A stretch of 64,000 bases of DNA from Flavobacterium buctense (GTDB lineage: Bacteria > Bacteroidota > Bacteroidia > Flavobacteriales > Flavobacteriaceae). Numbering within the stretch: position 1 is the stretch's first letter; the number at the start of each line of letters is the position of its first letter. Below are positions 9,314 through 17,897 of this stretch, in pieces. The notes under the pieces are model-generated. The model was not told where the DNA came from. It ran no database searches and was given only the letters and a program-made list of their open reading frames with translations. Both the position numbers and the translations under genes were made by a program. Where the stretch lies: positions 1-64,000 of the forward strand of contig NZ_JACTAB010000003.1 of the NCBI RefSeq assembly GCF_014486695.1. Reading direction: 5' to 3'.

Positions 9314-11008
9314 TTAATTTCTAATCAACTTTCTATATTTGATTCGTTTTGGAGTGACATCAATACCCAAGCGTTTCTTTTTATTTTCTTCGTATTCAGA
9401 GAAACCACCTTCGAAATAATAAACTTCAGAATTGCCTTCAAAAGCTAAAATATGGGTACAAATTCTGTCTAAAAACCATCTGTCGTGACTGATGACTACG
9501 GCACAACCGGCAAAGTTTTCCAAACCTTCTTCCAAGGCACGAAGCGTGTTGATGTCCAAGTCATTCGTTGGCTCGTCCAATAACAATACGTTTCCTTCCT
9601 CTTTTAATGTCATAGCTAAATGCAAACGGTTGCGTTCTCCTCCGGATAAGGCAGCTACTTTTTTATTTTGATCACTTCCGCCAAAGTTAAAACGAGACAA
9701 ATAAGCTCTCGAATTCACTTGTCTTCCGCCCATCATAATTAACTCTTGTCCGTCACAGAAATTTTCCCATATGGATTTATTAGGATCAATATTTGAATGC
9801 GCTTGGTCTACATAAGCAATTTTTACTGTGTCACCAATAGTAAACTCACCGGCATCCGGTTTTTCTTCACCCATAATCATTTTGAAAATGGTCGATTTAC
9901 CGGCACCATTTGGACCAATAATTCCAACGATTCCGGCTTGTGGTAAAGTGAAGTTTAAGTTATCGTATAATAATTTGTCTCCAAAAGCTTTGGCAACACC
10001 TTTGGCTTCAATTACATTGGTTCCTAACCTCGGACCATTCGGAATGTAGATTTCCAATTTTTCGTCGAGTTCTTTTTGGTCTTCGTTTAACAATTTGTCG
10101 TAGTTCTGTAAACGCGCTTTTTGTTTGGTCTGACGGCCTTTAGCACCTTGACGAACCCAATCCAACTCACGCTCTAATGTTTTTCTACGTTTGGAAGCCA
10201 CTTTTTCCTCTTGTTCCATACGTTTTGATTTTTGGTCTAACCAAGAAGAATAGTTTCCTTTCCACGGAATACCTTCACCTCTATCCAATTCCAAAATCCA
10301 TCCGGCAACATTATCCAAAAAGTATCTATCGTGCGTTACCGCGATTACCGTCCCGGCATATTGTGCTAAATGTTGCTCTAACCAAAGTACACTTTCTGCG
10401 TCCAAGTGGTTGGTTGGCTCATCCAATAATAACACGTCCGGTTGCTGCAATAACAAACGACATAAAGCTACACGGCGTTTTTCTCCACCGGATAAATGCT
10501 TGATTGGCGTATCAGATTCCGGAGTGCGCAAAGCATCCATCGCTACTTCTAGTTTGTTGTCAATTTCCCAAGCACCTGCTGCATCAATTTTGTCTTGAAG
10601 ATCCGCTTGTCGGTCCATTAATTTTTGCATCTTATCAGCATCTTCATATACTTCTGGCAAACCAAACATATCGTTGATTTTGTTGAACTCGTCAAGAATT
10701 GCCATGGTTTCGGCTACGCCTTCGCGAACCACTTCAATAACGGTTTTGGAATCATCTAAAATTGGTTCTTGCTCTAAATAACCAACGGTATAACCCGGTT
10801 GAAAAACCACATCGCCTTGGTAATTTTTATCTACTCCGGCTATAATTTTTAACAACGAAGATTTCCCGGAACCGTTTAGACCGAGTATCCCAATTTTAGC
10901 TCCATAAAAGAAACTCAAATAGATATTTTTCAATACTTGTTTATCACTTCCTTGATATGATTTGCTCAGGCGTTGCATGGAGAAAATCACTTTCTTATCC
11001 TCTGACAT
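9314..11008 (-). CDS. ettA: ABC-F ATPase, energy-dependent translational throttle EttA
   Basis: Soluble twin-ABC protein that binds the ribosomal E site and gates the first elongation steps according to ATP/ADP ratio. Two nucleotide-binding domains are visible. The first has Walker A GLNGSGKSS (about 43-51), signature SGGEKRRVAL and DEPTNHLD. The second has GPNGAGKST, SGGERNRLHL and DEPTNDLD. A charged linker between them (RRKTLERELDWVRQG) carries the P-site tRNA-interaction arm of the EttA subfamily. At 564 residues it is close to E. coli EttA. No transmembrane segment is present, so it is not a transporter. Confidence 0.95.
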   Translation of the reverse strand: MSEDKKVIFSMQRLSKSYQGSDKQVLKNIYLSFFYGAKIGILGLNGSGKSSLLKIIAGVDKNYQGDVVFQPGYTVGYLEQEPILDDSKTVIEVVREGVAETMAILDEFNKINDMFGLPEVYEDADKMQKLMDRQADLQDKIDAAGAWEIDNKLEVAMDALRTPESDTPIKHLSGGEKRRVALCRLLLQQPDVLLLDEPTNHLDAESVLWLEQHLAQYAGTVIAVTHDRYFLDNVAGWILELDRGEGIPWKGNYSSWLDQKSKRMEQEEKVASKRRKTLERELDWVRQGAKGRQTKQKARLQNYDKLLNEDQKELDEKLEIYIPNGPRLGTNVIEAKGVAKAFGDKLLYDNLNFTLPQAGIVGIIGPNGAGKSTIFKMIMGEEKPDAGEFTIGDTVKIAYVDQAHSNIDPNKSIWENFCDGQELIMMGGRQVNSRAYLSRFNFGGSDQNKKVAALSGGERNRLHLAMTLKEEGNVLLLDEPTNDLDINTLRALEEGLENFAGCAVVISHDRWFLDRICTHILAFEGNSEVYYFEGGFSEYEENKKKRLGIDVTPKRIKYRKLIRN

Positions 11009-11010
11009 AA

Positions 11011-11083
11011 TTTATTTTAGATTTTAAATATTAGATTTTAAATTTCTATAGTTCAATCTGCTAACTGCTGACTGAACACTGTT
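11011..11083. repeat. Short degenerate repeats between ettA and the small membrane gene
   Basis: AGATTTTAAATATTAGATTTTAAATT is followed by CTGCTAACTGCTGACTGAAC, each a near-tandem of a 7-14 base word. Confidence 0.4.
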
Positions 11084-11266
11084 TTACACTCTTCCTTTGA
11101 GTGAACTGAACACCCAAGCATTGGCTAAGAAGCCAACTCCTACGGCGCCAAATCCCCAACCGGCTGTTTCATCATAACGAAAAGCACCTAAAGCTATTAA
11201 CAACAATCCCATAATTATCATTATAAAAGTAGCCCAGCCTAAGACTGTATTTTTATTCATTGCCAT
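11084..11266 (-). CDS. Small two-helix membrane protein (CAL67264-like)
   Basis: 60 residues with two hydrophobic helices: TFIMIIMGLLLIALGAF and GWGFGAVGVGFLANAW. The glycine-rich second helix and overall sequence resemble a small flavobacterial membrane protein family I recall as CAL67264; that name is from memory and uncertain. No catalytic residues or known partner. It lies upstream of ettA on the same strand with about 75 bases of repeat-containing DNA between, so it could be co-transcribed. Confidence 0.75.
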   Translation of the reverse strand: MAMNKNTVLGWATFIMIIMGLLLIALGAFRYDETAGWGFGAVGVGFLANAWVFSSLKGRV

Positions 11267-11380
11267 ATAGTGTGGTATTTAATTTTTGGAGAGCAAATTT
11301 AGGTAAAAAAAGTGAGTTAAAAAAAAGATCCGAGATTAGAGAAAAGGCCTAAGAAGAACAAAATGGACTTATCCCTTTCT

Positions 11381-12661
11381 CTAATTACTTTTATAGATTA
11401 CTCCTTCTTTCATTACAAAAACTACTTTGAGTACTGTATTAATATCTTGAGTTGGGTCAAGTTCTGTCGCAATAATATCCGCTAAAAATCCAGGTTCAAT
11501 AACTCCGATTTGTTTTTCCATATCTAATAGCATTGCATTGGTTACTGTTGCTGATTGGATGGCTTTCATGATTGGCATTCCTGCTTCGACCATATAGATA
11601 AACTCTTTGGCATTTTGACCGTGTTCAAAAACTCCGGCATCGGTGCCAAAAGCGATAGGAACACCTCTTTTGTATGCTTTACCAAAAGTTGCTTGAATTC
11701 TTGGTCCAATAGCCAAAGCTTTAGGAACGACAATAGCCGGATAGTAGTTTTCTTTTTTGGCATTGTTTTCCACTTCTTTTCCTGCAGTTATGGTTGGCAC
11801 CAAATAAGCATTGTTTTTTATCATTAAATCCATAGTAGCTTCGCTCATTTCAGTTCCGTGTTCAATGGTTTTTACACCCGATTTTACGGCACGTTGCATA
11901 CCTTCATCGCCATGAGCATGAGCAGCAACTTTCATTCCGTAATCTTTCGCTGTACTTACTATCGCAGCTATCTCTTCTTCTGTAAATTGTGGATTGGATC
12001 CACTTTTAGCCATACTTAAAACACCACCAGTCGCTGTAATTTTAATCCAATCGGCTCCATTTTTATAGCGTTGGCGTACAGCTTGCTTAGCATCCTCAAC
12101 ACCGTTTACGACTCCTTCATTTGGACCGGGATTACCCATTAAATCTTTGCGGTAACCGCTGGTTGGATCAGCATGACCACCTGTTGAAGCCAAAGCTTTT
12201 TCGGCAGTGAATATTCTTGGGCCAATAATTTTGCCTCTATTGATTGCATTTCGCAAGGAAACATTAACACCGCTTCCACCCAAATCTCTGACGGTCGTAA
12301 ATCCGGCCATTAAAGTCGTTTTGGCCAAACCTTCCGCATTATAAGCCACATCGGCTTCATTTAACGTGAACTCTTCCAAATAAGCGGTCGGACTGGTTTC
12401 CCCTTCCAAATGCACGTGCATGTCAATCCAGCCCGGCATTACAGTTTTGGTTTTTAAATCGATTACTTTAGAGCTGACCGTAGTTGGATTGAGAAATCCG
12501 TCTTCAACACTTGAAATGGTTTTACCCGAAACAATGATGGTTTTATTAGATAGTACTTTGCCATTTTTGGTGTCGATAAGTTTACCGCAATGGATATAAG
12601 TCTCTTGGGCAAATAGCACTGAACTAATTAATAGCGAAGCGTAGAGAAATAGTTTTTTCAT
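11381..12661 (-). CDS. Secreted amidohydrolase (imidazolonepropionase-like / dipeptidase-like)
   Basis: Exported metal-dependent hydrolase. The N-terminal signal peptide (MKKLFLYASLLISSVLFAQ) predicts periplasmic location. Amidohydrolase motifs: GWIDMHVHLEGE (H82, H84), KITATGGVLS with the bridging lysine, AAHAHGDEG, IEHGTEM and the catalytic aspartate in FGTDAGVF. At 426 residues it fits the subgroup often annotated as Xaa-Pro dipeptidase or imidazolonepropionase-like, where substrates are commonly acyl-amino acids or Xaa-Pro dipeptides. It differs from HutI by having a signal peptide, so it is not a second histidine-pathway enzyme. Substrate unknown. Confidence 0.88.
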   Translation of the reverse strand: MKKLFLYASLLISSVLFAQETYIHCGKLIDTKNGKVLSNKTIIVSGKTISSVEDGFLNPTTVSSKVIDLKTKTVMPGWIDMHVHLEGETSPTAYLEEFTLNEADVAYNAEGLAKTTLMAGFTTVRDLGGSGVNVSLRNAINRGKIIGPRIFTAEKALASTGGHADPTSGYRKDLMGNPGPNEGVVNGVEDAKQAVRQRYKNGADWIKITATGGVLSMAKSGSNPQFTEEEIAAIVSTAKDYGMKVAAHAHGDEGMQRAVKSGVKTIEHGTEMSEATMDLMIKNNAYLVPTITAGKEVENNAKKENYYPAIVVPKALAIGPRIQATFGKAYKRGVPIAFGTDAGVFEHGQNAKEFIYMVEAGMPIMKAIQSATVTNAMLLDMEKQIGVIEPGFLADIIATELDPTQDINTVLKVVFVMKEGVIYKSN

Positions 12662-12707
12662 CAGAATAATATTAGACTGATAAAGATAATAATTTAAAAG
12701 GTATAAT

Positions 12708-13712
12708 CTATCTAAATATGCTTGTCAGCATTTCTTTGTATAAATCAGCTTCCTCAAGATTGGCCGCACCAACACCTTTCCCTTTGACATCAACATTACG
12801 TAATGTTGCTACAATGCTGCTTATTTTTTTCATAGGATAGTTTCTAGCGGCACCGATATAATCATTAACAAAATAGGGATTTACCTTTAAAACTCTAGCT
12901 ACATTAGTTGGGGATTTATCTTTTAAACCATGATACAGCAATAATGCTGAGAAAAAAGAAAACACTTGGGCATTAACTACAACCATTGGATTATCTTTTT
13001 GGTTTTGGGAAAAATAATTGGCTATCTGATAAGCTTTAAACTGATTGCCTTCACCAATAGCTTTTCGGAATTCAAACACGTTAAAATCTTTACTAAAACC
13101 AATATTTTCCTCAATATGATGTGGTGTAATGGCGCTGCCTTTGGGCAAAATGATTTCAAGCTTGGTTAATTCATTGGCAATCCGACTCAAATCATTACCT
13201 AAAAACGCCACCAACATAGCATTCGCTTTAGGTTCAATACTATAACCTCTGCCCTGCAAAACACGGGTTATCCATTGTCCGACTTGGTTTTCGTAGAGCT
13301 TTTTACTTTCGTAAACCAAACCCATTTTATCAATAGTTTTGACTAATTTTTTACGTTTATCAAGCGTTTTGTATTTATAAGCCATTACCAAAACCGTTGT
13401 AGGCTGCGGATTTAAAGCATACGATTCCAAATTTTCAATGGTTCTTGATAGATCTTGGGCTTCTTTCACAATTACCACTTGACGCTCCGCCATCATGGGA
13501 TAACGTTTAGCATTAGAGACAATATCTTCAATGGTAGTATCACGTCCGTAAAGTACCATTTGGTTGAAGCCTTTTTCTTCTTCTGTCAAAAGATTGTGCT
13601 CCAAATATTCTGTAATTCTATCAATATAATAGGGTTCTTCACCCATTAAAAAATAGATAGGTTTAACTTTTCCGGCTTTTATGTCGTTGATGATTTTTAC
13701 AACCTCATCCAT
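12708..13712 (-). CDS. holA: DNA polymerase III subunit delta
   Basis: Clamp-loader delta subunit, which opens the beta sliding clamp. 334 residues, usual length. The start MDEVVKIINDIKAGKVKPIYFLMGEEPYYID is characteristic, with the xxYFLMGEEPYxID core of domain I. Further segments such as QVVIVKEAQDL and the C-terminal collar (FSFFSALLLYHGL, NPYFVNDYIGAARNYP) fit HolA. The Walker A is degenerate, as expected because delta does not bind ATP. It is divergent from the HsdR_N-type gene at 13764, a neighbourhood common in this phylum. Confidence 0.93.
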   Translation of the reverse strand: MDEVVKIINDIKAGKVKPIYFLMGEEPYYIDRITEYLEHNLLTEEEKGFNQMVLYGRDTTIEDIVSNAKRYPMMAERQVVIVKEAQDLSRTIENLESYALNPQPTTVLVMAYKYKTLDKRKKLVKTIDKMGLVYESKKLYENQVGQWITRVLQGRGYSIEPKANAMLVAFLGNDLSRIANELTKLEIILPKGSAITPHHIEENIGFSKDFNVFEFRKAIGEGNQFKAYQIANYFSQNQKDNPMVVVNAQVFSFFSALLLYHGLKDKSPTNVARVLKVNPYFVNDYIGAARNYPMKKISSIVATLRNVDVKGKGVGAANLEEADLYKEMLTSIFR

Positions 13713-13763
13713 TTTTATGGCATTTTGAATTTTAATTTTTGAATTTTAAATTACATTTGCTTT

Positions 13764-14207
13764 ATGCAAAAACTAAATTTTCCTTCCTATTCGTTTCGCC
13801 TCAAAAATAGTGAAAATAAAGTGTCAATTTTTGATGAAATCAGGAAAAAATTTATCATTCTCACGCCTGAAGAATGGGTACGCCAACATACCGTTCAGTT
13901 TTTATTACAAGAAAAAAATTATCCGAAATCATACCTCAACGTTGAAAAATTAATTAAGATTAACGATATAAGTAAACGTTACGATATAGTTGTTTTTCAA
14001 CCCAATGGAGAAATATTTTTACTAATTGAATGCAAAGCACCTGAAGTAAGTATCACCCAAAATACATTTGACCAAATTGCTCGATACAACCTTAAACTCA
14101 ATGCAAAATACTTGATGGTAACCAATGGACTAAATCACTATTTTTGTCAAATGGACTTTGAGAAGGAGCAATATATTTTCTTAAAGGAGTTGCCCGCATT
14201 TATTTAA
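13764..14207 (+). CDS. HsdR_N-domain (PD-(D/E)XK-like) protein
   Basis: 147 residues matching only the N-terminal domain of type I restriction R subunits. The nuclease core is visible as YDIVVF (D74) and LLIECKAP (E89, K91), the D...ExK arrangement. There is no helicase domain and no HsdM or HsdS nearby, so it is not a restriction-modification system by itself. Its place beside holA is conserved in many Bacteroidota as far as I know, which suggests a housekeeping DNA-metabolism role. Start ATG at 13764 is 52 bases from the divergent holA start. Confidence 0.85.
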   Translation: MQKLNFPSYSFRLKNSENKVSIFDEIRKKFIILTPEEWVRQHTVQFLLQEKNYPKSYLNVEKLIKINDISKRYDIVVFQPNGEIFLLIECKAPEVSITQNTFDQIARYNLKLNAKYLMVTNGLNHYFCQMDFEKEQYIFLKELPAFI

Positions 14208-14227
14208 AATCTCTAGCATTATTAGCT

Positions 14228-15184
14228 ATGTTCAAAAAAAACTCGTTTATCATATTGTCCCTTTTTATACTAGTATCAACAGTTTCTTGCAAAAAGGAAA
14301 TAGATTTAAAATCTATGGATAAAAAAACGAATGAAACGTCTAAATCAGATACTATTTATTCTGAAGCCACTGTCGATACAACAACATCAGGCACCAAAGA
14401 AACCCTGTTACAAAAAGTAGACTACGCTATTTGGTCTATGGGAAATCTTGAGGAATATTTTCTAAACAAATTGTCAAAAGCTACCAGCAAAACCCAAGGC
14501 AACGAAATTTACGAGGAATACCTTGAAAATATGGGAAATCGCATTGAAAATTTTAACGAACTCGAAGCCGACTTCTTAGCGATTTATACCAACTACTACG
14601 AACACGAAAAAGACCAATATATTTTTCCCGATTCTTTACAACAAAATGTGGATTTGTTTAAAAACACAGAACTGGAGTTTTGGGAAATAGGAGAAGGTTT
14701 TGTTGAAATTCGATATAAACCCTATCATTATTACAATATTTTTAAAGGAAAAGTGACGGATGACTACGAGTACTTTTTAAAAAATGAAGCCAAAGAAAAT
14801 ACCGTTCTTTACAGCGCAGATGCCGGAATATTAATCAGTCCTAAAGATATTGGCGAAAGGGTACTGACTTGGGAAAAATTTATTATTCAATATCCGAAAA
14901 GTCCGTTATTAGACCAAGCTACTAAATTGTATCAGGAGTATTGTTATGATTACTTGATGGGCATGGAAAATACCAGAACTGTTGATTATTCCGAGGGAAG
15001 CTTAGAGTCTGAAAACAAAAAAGAATACAAACGCTTTATAAGTAAAAATCCCAATTCACGAACTACAAAAATCATCAAAGCTTTTTTAACACAAGTAGAG
15101 GCCAATCCGGATTATGAAGAACTCGACAAATGGGTAAAAAAAGAACTAAACATCAAACCGGTCATCATTCCGAATGAACCCTAA
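14228..15184 (+). CDS. Lipoprotein of unknown function
   Basis: 318 residues. A lipoprotein signal (SFIILSLFILVSTVSC) with cysteine near residue 21 and a charged KKEID start of the mature chain predicts a membrane-anchored periplasmic or surface lipoprotein. The mature part is acidic, aromatic-rich and mostly helical by appearance, without a recognised domain. It begins 20 bases after the HsdR_N-like gene and ends 12 bases before the glycosyltransferase start, so the three plus-strand genes look like one transcription unit. Confidence 0.8.
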   Translation: MFKKNSFIILSLFILVSTVSCKKEIDLKSMDKKTNETSKSDTIYSEATVDTTTSGTKETLLQKVDYAIWSMGNLEEYFLNKLSKATSKTQGNEIYEEYLENMGNRIENFNELEADFLAIYTNYYEHEKDQYIFPDSLQQNVDLFKNTELEFWEIGEGFVEIRYKPYHYYNIFKGKVTDDYEYFLKNEAKENTVLYSADAGILISPKDIGERVLTWEKFIIQYPKSPLLDQATKLYQEYCYDYLMGMENTRTVDYSEGSLESENKKEYKRFISKNPNSRTTKIIKAFLTQVEANPDYEELDKWVKKELNIKPVIIPNEP

Positions 15185-15196
15185 TACCAAATCATA

Positions 15197-16186
15197 GTGA
15201 AAAAAATAGCCGTAGTCATACTCAATTGGAATGGAGCCAAGTTACTGGAGCAATTCTTGCCATCTGTAGTTGCTTATTCTGAGGAAGCCAAAATATATGT
15301 CGCCGACAATGCCTCGACAGACAACTCTATTGAAGTGATTAAAACCAAATTCCCACAAGTAACCATCCTACAAAACGACGGTAATTTTGGCTTTGCTAAT
15401 GGGTATAATGTGGCTTTACAACAAGTTGAAGAAGACTATTACGCTTTAGTCAATTCAGATGTTGAAGTCACCGAAAACTGGCTTGCGCCTATCCTTTCTA
15501 TCTTTGATAAGGAATCCAATATTGGTATTATTCAGCCTAAAATTTTAGATTATAAAAATAAAGCCTGTTTTGAATATGCCGGTGCTGCCGGCGGTTTTAT
15601 AGACCAATTTGGTTATCCTTATTGTCGTGGCCGAATATTTGAAACCATAGAAAAAGATAACGGTCAATACGACGATGAAACAGAAATCTTTTGGGCCAGC
15701 GGTGCTTGTTTGTTTATTCGCAAAGACATTTACCGAACGTTAAACGGTTTTGACGGCGATTTCTTTGCGCATCAGGAAGAAATTGATTTGTGTTGGCGCG
15801 CATTTAATTTGGGCTATAAAGCCAAATTCACTCCGAAATCTGTAGTGTATCATGTTGGCGGTGCCACTTTAAATGAAAGCAATCCGAGAAAAACATTCCT
15901 GAACTTCAGGAATTCCTTATTGATGTTGACCAAAAACTTACCCGAAGGCAAGCTATTCTTAATCATTTTCGCTCGCCTTTGTTTAGATGGTTTGGCCGGA
16001 ATACAATTTATTTTGAAAGGAAAGTTTAGTCATTGTTGGGCCATCATCAAAGCCCATTTTGAATTTTATCATTTGATAAACAGAAACTTAAAAAAACGCA
16101 ACCAGACTAACTCCGAAAACTACTATCAGACAAAGAGTATTGTTTACAAATACTTTATCAAGAGCGGCACCGTTTTTGAGAAATGA
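15197..16186 (+). CDS. GT2-family glycosyltransferase (GTG start)
   Basis: Inverting GT-A glycosyltransferase, probably for a surface polysaccharide or glycoprotein glycan. 329 residues. Motifs: VVILNWNGAKLL at the N-terminus, ADNASTDNS nucleotide-binding loop, LVNSDVEV in the DxD position, and the acceptor-site HQEEIDLCWR. It resembles rhamnosyltransferase-type GT2 enzymes with an amphipathic C-terminal region that may touch the membrane. The start codon is GTG (15197), 12 bases after the preceding stop, giving MKKIAVVILNWN, which aligns with the canonical first beta strand. Donor and acceptor cannot be told from sequence. Confidence 0.9.
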   Translation: MKKIAVVILNWNGAKLLEQFLPSVVAYSEEAKIYVADNASTDNSIEVIKTKFPQVTILQNDGNFGFANGYNVALQQVEEDYYALVNSDVEVTENWLAPILSIFDKESNIGIIQPKILDYKNKACFEYAGAAGGFIDQFGYPYCRGRIFETIEKDNGQYDDETEIFWASGACLFIRKDIYRTLNGFDGDFFAHQEEIDLCWRAFNLGYKAKFTPKSVVYHVGGATLNESNPRKTFLNFRNSLLMLTKNLPEGKLFLIIFARLCLDGLAGIQFILKGKFSHCWAIIKAHFEFYHLINRNLKKRNQTNSENYYQTKSIVYKYFIKSGTVFEK

Positions 16187-16237
16187 TTTTAACAAGAGTT
16201 TATCATTCGCCAAAACTCGTCACATCTAAAATAATCG

Positions 16238-16245
16238 TATTTTTG
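16238..16245 (+). promoter_or_regulatory. Candidate -7 box for the OmpA-family gene
   Basis: TATTTTTG matches TAnnTTTG, 23 bases before the ATG at 16268. Confidence 0.4.
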
Positions 16246-16267
16246 TTAAAATTTTAATCAAACACCT

Positions 16268-17104
16268 ATGAAAAAAGTAATTTTTGCCCTTTCATTAGCT
16301 GCCCTAACGTTGACATCGTGTGGAACTAAGAAAAAAATTGCTGCCTTAGAAGCACAAAACAAGGAATGTCAAGACTTATTAAATTCAACAACCGTTAAAT
16401 TGAATATGTGTCTTACAGAAAAAGAAGCACTTTCAAAACAAAATGATTATCTGAAACAAAACAATTCAGATTTAATTAATAACCAAAAAGAGTTGACCAT
16501 GTTGACTTCTAAAGGTGCCCAAAACCTAGAAAAATCACTTGAAAGTTTACGTGAAAAAGACCTTAAAATCACCCGTTTACAAGACGCATTGACCAGAAAA
16601 GACAGTGTGACTTTAGCCTTAGTTACCAGCTTAAAAAGCTCAGTAGGCATTTCTGATCCTGATATTGAAGTAAATGTTGAAAAAGGCGTTGTTTTTATTT
16701 CTATTGCTGATAAATTACTGTTCAAAAGCGGAAGCTATGTGGTAAGTGATAAAGCCAAAGAAGTATTAGCTAAAGTCGCCAAAGTGGTCAATGACAAACC
16801 AACCTTTGAATGTATGGTCGAAGGTCATACCGATAACGTTCCTTTCACCGGAAATGCGGTTTTGCTTGACAACTGGGATTTGAGCGTTAAACGTTCAACC
16901 GCAATTATCAGAGTATTGACTAAAGAATTAGGCGTAAAACCATCACAGTTAATCGCTGCCGGTCGTGGAGAATATATTCCGTTAGTAGAAAACACTTCGG
17001 CTGACAATCGTTCTAAGAACAGAAGAACACGTATTGTAGTGCTTCCTAAGATTGATGAGTTCTACGATATGATTGAGAAAGAAATGAAAAACCAGAAGAA
17101 ATAG
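16268..17104 (+). CDS. OmpA-family peptidoglycan-binding lipoprotein
   Basis: Envelope protein tethering the outer membrane to the cell wall. 278 residues. A lipobox (AALTLTSCGT) is followed by a coiled coil (about 25-120; repeated Q, E, L, K and N). The OmpA C-terminal domain spans about 140-270: DKLLFKSGSYVV, VEGHTDNVPF and NRRTRIVVLP contain the conserved aspartate and arginine that bind diaminopimelate. There is no N-terminal beta barrel, so it is a Pal-like or OmpA/MotB-type lipoprotein rather than a porin. A strong terminator follows at 17129. Confidence 0.92.
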   Translation: MKKVIFALSLAALTLTSCGTKKKIAALEAQNKECQDLLNSTTVKLNMCLTEKEALSKQNDYLKQNNSDLINNQKELTMLTSKGAQNLEKSLESLREKDLKITRLQDALTRKDSVTLALVTSLKSSVGISDPDIEVNVEKGVVFISIADKLLFKSGSYVVSDKAKEVLAKVAKVVNDKPTFECMVEGHTDNVPFTGNAVLLDNWDLSVKRSTAIIRVLTKELGVKPSQLIAAGRGEYIPLVENTSADNRSKNRRTRIVVLPKIDEFYDMIEKEMKNQKK

Positions 17105-17198
17105 TAGCAGTCACAGTGTACAGTCACAAAAAAAACGTCCCGAGAAATCGAGACGTTTTTTTTGTACTATTTTCTGAAAACTGCGACTGCGACTGTAA
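17103..17198. repeat. Short degenerate CAGTCACAGTGTACAGTCAC-type repeats around a terminator
   Basis: CAGTCACAGTGTACAGTCAC lies just before the hairpin at 17129 and ACTGCGACTGCGACTG just after it. They resemble inverted copies of one short word. Confidence 0.4.
17129..17163. terminator. Bidirectional terminator
   Basis: ACGTCCCGA/TCGAGACGT stem (one mismatch) with GAAA loop, flanked by A-run and T-run, between convergent OmpA-family and Sua5 genes. Confidence 0.85.
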
Positions 17199-17199
17199 A

Positions 17200-17820
17200 C
17201 TAAAAAATATCAGGATCGCCTTTTCCTTCTCTCAAAACAACCGGTTCATGACCTGACAAATCAATTATGGTAGAACCAACGTTATCTCCGTAACCGCCAT
17301 CTATTACCATATCAACTTTATTCTGCCATTTTTCGAAAATCAATTCCGGATCGGTGGAATATTCCAATACTTCGTCATCATCATGGATGGAAGTCGAAAC
17401 GATTGGATTGCCTAGCATTCGCACAATTTCCAAAGCGATATTATTATCAGGCACACGAATACCTACGGTTTTCTTTTTTCTAAATTCTTTTGGCAAATCA
17501 TTATTCCCCGGAAGAATGAACGTATACGGTCCGGGAAGCGCTCTTTTAAGGATTTTAAAGGTCGAAGTGTCAATCTGTTTCACATAATCAGACAAATTGC
17601 TTAAATCGCTGCATACGAAAGAAAAATTGGCTTTCTCTAACTTGATGTCTTTGATTCGGGCAATGCGTTCCAAAGCCTTGGAATTAGTAATATCACAACC
17701 CAAACCATAAACGGTATCCGTCGGATAAATCACCAAACCACCATTGCGCAACACATCGACCACTTTTTTGATAGCAGCTTCGCTGGGTTTGTCTTCGTAT
17801 ATTTTGAGGAATTCGGCCAT
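17200..17820 (-). CDS. L-threonylcarbamoyladenylate synthase (Sua5/YciO/YrdC family)
   Basis: Makes threonylcarbamoyl-AMP from threonine, bicarbonate and ATP, the first step of t6A modification at tRNA position 37. 206 residues, the short TsaC-like form without the Sua5 C-terminal domain. Visible motifs: GGLVIYPTDTVYGLGCD, KANFSFVC, PGPYTFIL, KKTVGIRVPD and the S-T-I nucleotide region (GSTIIDLSG). YciO-type paralogues are close relatives, so the exact role is slightly uncertain. The gene is convergent with the OmpA-family gene and shares the terminator at 17129. Confidence 0.88.
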   Translation of the reverse strand: MAEFLKIYEDKPSEAAIKKVVDVLRNGGLVIYPTDTVYGLGCDITNSKALERIARIKDIKLEKANFSFVCSDLSNLSDYVKQIDTSTFKILKRALPGPYTFILPGNNDLPKEFRKKKTVGIRVPDNNIALEIVRMLGNPIVSTSIHDDDEVLEYSTDPELIFEKWQNKVDMVIDGGYGDNVGSTIIDLSGHEPVVLREGKGDPDIF

Positions 17821-17821
17821 A

Positions 17822-17895
17822 AAATTTAATTATAAATTTTGAATTATAAATTAATCTTTGTAATCATTCAAAATTTAGAATTTAAAATTTAAAAT
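17822..17895. repeat. AT-rich direct/inverted repeat patch
   Basis: AATTATAAATTTTGAATTATAAATT is followed by AAAATTTAGAATTTAAAATT, a low-complexity dyad between the Sua5 and UvrD genes. Confidence 0.4.
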
Positions 17896-17897
17896 AA

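Noticed and set aside
13764-14207. Type I restriction system
   Set aside because: Only an HsdR N-terminal domain is present; there is no helicase part and no methylase or specificity subunit, and the neighbour is holA.
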